Shown here piece by piece: positions 38,666 through 43,704 of a stretch of 43,704 nt of DNA. The position numbers were made by a program, and so were the translations under genes. Numbering within the stretch: position 1 is the stretch's first letter; every line of letters begins with the position of its first letter. The notes under the pieces are model-generated. The model was not told the DNA's origin, did not search any database, and worked only from the letters and a program-made list of their open reading frames with translations. This DNA is from a virus, in IMG/VR virus record IMGVR_UViG_3300005582_000020, positions 1-43,704 of that record, one strand, 5' to 3'.

Positions 38666-41600
38666 ATGTCAAAAATTTGGATAAAACCGCAACAAGTAGA
38701 TATAACTCAAGACCCAGGACTTAGTCCTCCTGTTGTACCTAAAGAAGATTTAGGTCTTGGATTTGTAGATGCTAACTCAACGTTTACTACCTCAACACCG
38801 TCAACACCTTTAACCAATACGGTTAATAACATTTATATCACCCGAGGTCCTAGAGGACGTGATGGACAAGTTCAATTTAATGAAGATGGTTCTTATACAG
38901 GTGATCCTGGATTGTTATATGAGCCGAATTCAGATACATTGACTACTGGAACATTAGACGTTAACCAGCTTAATGCAAATCGTGCAAATTTAGGTTCTAT
39001 CAATTATCTAACTATATTAGGTGGAAACAATAGAGATGTATTAAAAACAAATGGTAGTGGTGTTATTACTTGGGCAAGTGCATTCCCATCAGATGTAGGT
39101 AATAGTGGTAAATTCTTAATGACCAATGGCATTAGTCAGCAATGGGCACATCCTAGCTATACGAATTTAGTTGATGTCCCATCAAATATTGCTACTCAAA
39201 GTTATGTTGGAAATGCTATTGCTAATCTAGTAGATAGTTCACCGGCAGCATTGAATACATTAAATGAACTTGCAACTGCTTTAGGTAATAACGCAAATTA
39301 CGCAACTGATATTACAAATATTTTAGCAAATAAAGCAAACGTTACTTATGTAGATAATAAACTTGCAAACATTACGTGGGCTAATTTAACTGGTAGACCC
39401 ACTATACCGGATGCACAAATCAACAGTGATTGGACTGAAACAAATGTAGCCAGTAAAGCATTTATTCAAAATAAACCAACACTAGGTAATATTTCTAATA
39501 TCAATATTAGTGGCAGTAGTTCTCAGGTATTTTATGGTAATGGTATTTTTGCTAGTTTGCCTGCCGAAGTTAATTTAGGTAATCTAACTTTTAATGGAAA
39601 TAATTTATCATCTACTAGCAATGTGGTTATCATTACTACTAATGGAGCTGATGGATTAACTCAGTTAGAAAATAAACATATCAATGGTGATACATATGTT
39701 TGGTTAGACGAAGGTAATGTAAAAATAGAAGCCGACGGAAATGTTTGGACTTTTGCTAATAGTGGTAATTTAATGTTACCAGCTGGTGGTGACATCTTAG
39801 ATAGTACAGGTAATAGTGTATTGGGTGTTAGTGGCGCAAACACAGGCAATATTACATTTAGTGGCAACGAAATTGGATCTACTGGCAATTTTATTAATAT
39901 TACGTCAACGACTGGATATGTTCAATTAGAAAACTTAGATTCAACCAATGGTTCTACTTATATTTACCTACAAGAAGGTAATGTATTTGTAGAAAACAAT
40001 GAGGGAACTTGGACATTTCATAACACTGGATCATTATTATTTCCAGAAACGTCAAATGTTGAATTTGCTATAGTAATAAATGACACACTTGGTGAAATGA
40101 GTATTAGTACTGATAGTGGAAATATAGCTATATGGCCGGAAAATAGTAAGTGGTTGTTTGGCGCAGATGGTAACTTAACATTACCGGCTAATACATTTAG
40201 TGTTAACTATGCTAATGGTACTCAAGTGTCCTTAGGTGGAGGCGGTGGAGCGAACACCGGCAATATTACATTCAGTGATACTACAATGGCTAGTACAAAT
40301 GGTAATGTTAAGATTGGGTTTTCCCCTTCAGCAAGTCCTGCAGTAGAATTTACGTTTACTGATAATGGTAACTTAGTGTTACCACAAGGTACTATCTTAA
40401 GTGAAACAGCCAACTCAACAACCATCACACCACCGAATGCATTAGCTGGACAGGGTTTAGTAGTTCGCTTAACAGGGGTTCAAGGAATTGTTTCCGATCA
40501 TCCAGGTGGATTTACTGACGGTGATACTATAACTCTAACTGTAACTCCTGATTATGGCAGTGCCCAAGTTACTGGAACATTAGATTATACATTTACTGGA
40601 GCTACTAGTGTACAATTAGGTAGAGCGTTAACAGGCACATTGACATTTACTAATGAAGTTTCTAAACCAATAAGTTGGACTATACCAGTATCAAGTACTA
40701 TGACAACTTTCACTGTCACCATTAGCAATGCATCAGGGTTTACTATTACTAGTGTTGATAACACACTTACACTGTCAACTACCGGTAGTACTGAAGACCA
40801 TCATATTCACTTAATAGCAGGTGATCCTTCAATCACTGACATATATTTAGGTGATGATGACCAGTATGTTAAAATTGAAAAGAACGGTGGTAATGTAGTT
40901 ATCGGAACTGATACAAATAATAAGCAATGGACCTTTGACACAAACGGTGCGCTAACATTCCCAGGTGGTGAAACATTTGAAAATGGACAAATAACAGCGA
41001 CTGCAAATGGACAGGCTATGTTAGCCGACAATGCACTTAATAATTTTATCTGGGTTGATAGTAATGGTGCGTATATTGAAACAGATGATGGCACAGAAAA
41101 TACCTGGACATTCGGTGATGATGGTAATTTATCAATGCCAGGCAATACTGTTGTCTCAACTCCTGATAATACATCATTGAGATTACGCACTTCAAACAAT
41201 GAATACGGTTCGACTAGTATTGAATTTGTTAGTGATATCAACGGACCTCATCCTTATACCTCTAAAGTTGAGGTTGACGGTGATGGTGTAAAGGTACATA
41301 ACAGTGGTGATACTGTAGTTTGGAGTTTTAGTGGTGGTACATTTAACTTACCAAATGATAGTACAGGAAATGGTGTAATTTATTCTAACGTTGCTAATGC
41401 ACAGTTATACACTGATAGAACTGGTAATGCTCAGGTAAGTATTCGTTCTAAAGGTATCGCCGGTGACAAGACCTGGGCATTCAAAGACAACGGAGAAGTA
41501 CAGTTTCCGGACAACACATTACAAACTACTGCATACAGAAACAGACCATTAACTAATCTGAACCTAGATGGCGGTAGTGCAAGTGTAGTTTTTGAAATTG

Positions 41601-41728
41601 ATATGGCATTTGTTGATGGTGGCGGAAGTTTCTTACGTGGCATTCTATCACAAGATATATATGACGGCAATGATGGTGGTGCAACCATAACACAATTTGA
41701 TAAAATATTAGACGGAGGCCAATCATAA
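38666..41728 (+). CDS. Large tail fibre protein (1020 aa) with beta repeats
   Basis: A fibre with a distinctive N-terminus (MSKIWIKPQQVDITQDPGLS) for particle attachment, a collagen-like RGPRGRDGQVQFNEDGSYTG segment, and then many modules of the form (E/V)-x-WTF-x-(N/D)-(S/D)-G-N-L-x-LP. Blocks such as LPAGGDILDSTGNSVLG and ANGTQVSLGGGG ... NTGNITF recur in the next gene. The C-terminus (DKTWAFKDNGEVQFPDNTLQ ... MAFVDGGGS) ends with a small cap. GAAGGAAG is a good ribosome site. TAATG joins it to the following fibre gene. Confidence 0.85.
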   Translation: MSKIWIKPQQVDITQDPGLSPPVVPKEDLGLGFVDANSTFTTSTPSTPLTNTVNNIYITRGPRGRDGQVQFNEDGSYTGDPGLLYEPNSDTLTTGTLDVNQLNANRANLGSINYLTILGGNNRDVLKTNGSGVITWASAFPSDVGNSGKFLMTNGISQQWAHPSYTNLVDVPSNIATQSYVGNAIANLVDSSPAALNTLNELATALGNNANYATDITNILANKANVTYVDNKLANITWANLTGRPTIPDAQINSDWTETNVASKAFIQNKPTLGNISNINISGSSSQVFYGNGIFASLPAEVNLGNLTFNGNNLSSTSNVVIITTNGADGLTQLENKHINGDTYVWLDEGNVKIEADGNVWTFANSGNLMLPAGGDILDSTGNSVLGVSGANTGNITFSGNEIGSTGNFINITSTTGYVQLENLDSTNGSTYIYLQEGNVFVENNEGTWTFHNTGSLLFPETSNVEFAIVINDTLGEMSISTDSGNIAIWPENSKWLFGADGNLTLPANTFSVNYANGTQVSLGGGGGANTGNITFSDTTMASTNGNVKIGFSPSASPAVEFTFTDNGNLVLPQGTILSETANSTTITPPNALAGQGLVVRLTGVQGIVSDHPGGFTDGDTITLTVTPDYGSAQVTGTLDYTFTGATSVQLGRALTGTLTFTNEVSKPISWTIPVSSTMTTFTVTISNASGFTITSVDNTLTLSTTGSTEDHHIHLIAGDPSITDIYLGDDDQYVKIEKNGGNVVIGTDTNNKQWTFDTNGALTFPGGETFENGQITATANGQAMLADNALNNFIWVDSNGAYIETDDGTENTWTFGDDGNLSMPGNTVVSTPDNTSLRLRTSNNEYGSTSIEFVSDINGPHPYTSKVEVDGDGVKVHNSGDTVVWSFSGGTFNLPNDSTGNGVIYSNVANAQLYTDRTGNAQVSIRSKGIAGDKTWAFKDNGEVQFPDNTLQTTAYRNRPLTNLNLDGGSASVVFEIDMAFVDGGGSFLRGILSQDIYDGNDGGATITQFDKILDGGQS

Positions 41729-43704
41729 TGGCAAATAGAATACAAATAAGACGAGACAGTGAAGAAAACTGGGTTGATGCTGACCCAGTATTAGCTGACG
41801 GAGAACTAGGATTAAACTACGATAATAATCAAATCAAGATTGGTGATGGGACAAACACTTGGACTAGCTTATCTTATAGTGGTTCTAGTACAGGTAATGT
41901 TACATTCAGTGACCAAGTTATAGTAGGTACCGGCGACATTGATGGTGGTGGTAGCGGATTATATTTGTCTCCGGGCGCTAACAGCACAGCTAATCTACAA
42001 TATCTCAGAGTGCGTGGTGGAGATGACAGTGGTCACATTCATTTGGACACAGGCAACAACACAATATATGACCAATTCTTCGGCAATGATAACAAGTATC
42101 TTAAATTAGAAGCTGGCGACACCGGTAATATAGTAATAAGCACAGACGGAACCTATGAATGGCAATTTGGCAGCAATGGCAATTTAACACTGCCACAAGG
42201 TACTACTATAAGTGAAGCAACAAATATTGTTACTGTTACATTAGACCAGTTAACTGCTATCTCAGCCTGGACTGGAACTTTGGTTTTTACCAAAGTCAGT
42301 GACACATTATATCAAGCATTACCGAGTGGTCCAACTATGGAACTGGTTGTTGGTATTTGGAGACTTAGGTCTAATACTGCTACTTACTATGACTCAACAG
42401 ACCTTATAACTTGGGGAACTGTTGCCGGTTCGTTGCCTGCGCCGGTTGGTACTACAGAGATATTGGAAACAATGAACCTAACAGTGGGTAGTAATGTTTG
42501 GACCTTTGGCGACGATGGCAACTTAACACTACCAGGCAATGCTTTTGCAGTTAACTATGCTAACGGTACACAAGTATCAATCGGCGGTGGTGGTAATGCT
42601 AACACAGGCAATATTACATTTGACGATAATATTGTTATTGGCACAGGCGATGAATTTGGCAGTACCGGATTGTATTTGGCCCCTGGAAATGCTAGTATTG
42701 CTAATAGTGCAGTACAATATTTAAGAGTGCGTGGAGGTGATGTTGCCACACACATTCACCTTGATACAGGCAACAACGCTTATTTTGACCAATACTTTGG
42801 TGATGACGACAAGTATGTAAAACTGGCTAATACCGGCAATGTCGTAATCGGTACTGATGATGCCAATGGAAACTCAGCACAATGGACATTTGGCACAGAT
42901 GGTAACTTAACTACACCAAGTAATTTAGTGATTGGCACAGGAGCTGGTAGTGGTTCAAGGATATTTCAATATGACGATGGTCTAGAAATTGTAGGAGAAG
43001 GTGCTAACTCCGTTGTACTAATGGGTTGGACAGCAAATATAAGCGCACCCGATAGTGTTGCAACAATAGCAATGAATTACCCAAGTGGTGGCGAAGGTAA
43101 TATATTGATTGCTGTAGGTAATAACGCAACCACTGTACACAGCTGGCTTTTTGGCAATGATGGTGACTTAAAATTACCTGCAGGCGGTGATATTGTAGAC
43201 AGTACTGGTACTAGTGTATTAGGCGGTGGCGCGGGTGGCGGTATAGCATTAACAGATTTAAGTATTGGTACTGATGGTACACCAACTGGTGGTGGTAATA
43301 TTTCATATGCCAATTCAACTGGTGTATTTACATATACTCCGCCGGTAATACCTGATGTTAGTGGATTTGCATTAACAAGTGATATACCTGATGTTAGTGG
43401 GTTCGTAACAGGCACGCCTTGGACGAGTGCAGGTTATTTAACAACTATCACAAATATATTCAATCAAGACTTGAATACAACTAACAATGTTACATTTAGT
43501 AGTGTAATCACTAGCAATGTACAAGCAACTAACGGCTCACCCGCTGTGGCAAGTCCAGTGGCTGTCGGTGGTGCCGGCTCTTTGTTAACAATCAGTGCAG
43601 GTGATGGCGGCATTGCGGCTACCGGTGTTAATGCTGGGGCAGGTGGTAATCTAACAATCACTGCAGGTGATGCTGGTTCTGATATAGGTAACCCAAGTTG
43701 GGGA
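41728..43704 (+). CDS. Tail fibre with Mtd-like N-terminal domain, 3'-truncated by window edge
   Basis: An open frame of 659 codons to the window end, with no stop. The N-terminus (MANRIQIRRDSEENWVDADP ... LADGELGLNYDNNQIKIGDG) is the major-tropism-determinant N-terminal type, seen at the base of phage receptor-binding fibres. Two long homologous modules follow (about 41926-42120 and 42627-42830), each with GLYL(S/A)PG, QYLRVRGGD and HIHLDTGNN. WTFG-x-DGNL-x-x-P repeats and a DVSGF(A/V) pair come after. It shares modules with the previous fibre. The variable tip is probably beyond the window. The start sits in the upstream stop (TAATG). Confidence 0.85.
   Translation, partial: MANRIQIRRDSEENWVDADPVLADGELGLNYDNNQIKIGDGTNTWTSLSYSGSSTGNVTFSDQVIVGTGDIDGGGSGLYLSPGANSTANLQYLRVRGGDDSGHIHLDTGNNTIYDQFFGNDNKYLKLEAGDTGNIVISTDGTYEWQFGSNGNLTLPQGTTISEATNIVTVTLDQLTAISAWTGTLVFTKVSDTLYQALPSGPTMELVVGIWRLRSNTATYYDSTDLITWGTVAGSLPAPVGTTEILETMNLTVGSNVWTFGDDGNLTLPGNAFAVNYANGTQVSIGGGGNANTGNITFDDNIVIGTGDEFGSTGLYLAPGNASIANSAVQYLRVRGGDVATHIHLDTGNNAYFDQYFGDDDKYVKLANTGNVVIGTDDANGNSAQWTFGTDGNLTTPSNLVIGTGAGSGSRIFQYDDGLEIVGEGANSVVLMGWTANISAPDSVATIAMNYPSGGEGNILIAVGNNATTVHSWLFGNDGDLKLPAGGDIVDSTGTSVLGGGAGGGIALTDLSIGTDGTPTGGGNISYANSTGVFTYTPPVIPDVSGFALTSDIPDVSGFVTGTPWTSAGYLTTITNIFNQDLNTTNNVTFSSVITSNVQATNGSPAVASPVAVGGAGSLLTISAGDGGIAATGVNAGAGGNLTITAGDAGSDIGNPSWG

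Noticed and set aside
1-43704. tRNA genes, insertion sequences, integrase or attachment sites
   Set aside because: I saw no cloverleaf with a CCA-type acceptor region, no transposase or integrase motif and no terminal repeats. Short tRNAs could still be missed by eye.

Overview
The window is a stretch of an AT-rich, tailed double-stranded DNA phage of the T4-like (Straboviridae/marine myovirus) type. The diagnostic genes are a contractile tail sheath (gp18-like), a tail tube (gp19-like), a head-completion nuclease (gp4-like), a dNMP kinase (gp1-like), a clamp-loader ATPase (gp44-like), PhoH, a GroES/gp31-like co-chaperonin and repeated T4-type late promoters (nATAAATA). MazG, PhoH, the GTA-type holin, the GH19 endolysin and the giant fibre genes recall marine or freshwater myoviruses of AT-rich bacteria. 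The host cannot be read from this sequence. Both ends cut through a gene, so this is an internal piece of a larger genome.

Layout. 1-1615: end of an unknown gene, a 63-aa protein and a MazG-like pyrophosphohydrolase. 1621-2241 (minus): a methyltransferase. 2354-4300: neck-like protein, a small protein with a capsid-targeting-like N-terminus, and dNMP kinase. 4266-4607 (minus): a zinc/HNH-like protein. 4726-12320: tail and packaging block (sheath, tube, tube-like protein, small structural protein, gp4, small-terminase-like protein, head-associated candidate). 12317-15675: a small membrane protein and a 1045-aa disordered acidic protein, closed by a strong terminator. 15773-25420: a 1921-aa repeat fibre, GH19 endolysin, an Ig-repeat structural protein and a short fibre-like protein. 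25471-28232: an early-type operon with a DnaE-like fragment, GroES-like protein and clamp loader. 28268-29056 (minus): phoH with its own terminator. 29224-31026: two structural-type genes and a holin. 31069-34870: dnaJ, clpA and an unknown gene behind a strong sigma70-like promoter. 34903-37382: virion genes and a glycosyltransferase. 37468-43704: a small protein, a nucleotidyltransferase and two large fibre genes, the last with an Mtd-like N-terminal domain and running off the window.

How it works together. Late virion and lysis genes appear to be driven by many short late promoters, while a few host-takeover or replication genes (dnaE-like/groES/gp44, phoH, dnaJ/clpA) have extended -10 promoters. 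Several late promoters sit inside an inverted repeat whose downstream arm covers or adjoins the ribosome-binding site. A transcript reading through from upstream could fold and hide that site, whereas a transcript started at the late promoter would lack the upstream arm. Where no such hairpin exists, a terminator or hairpin often precedes the promoter. A second set of genes has no Shine-Dalgarno sequence and a predicted transcription start at or beside the start codon, suggesting leaderless translation.

The most unusual content is a phage proteostasis set (GroES-like, type-B DnaJ and a full ClpA that keeps an IGF ClpP-docking tripeptide), the nested late promoters, and the modular repeat architecture of the fibres and sheath.
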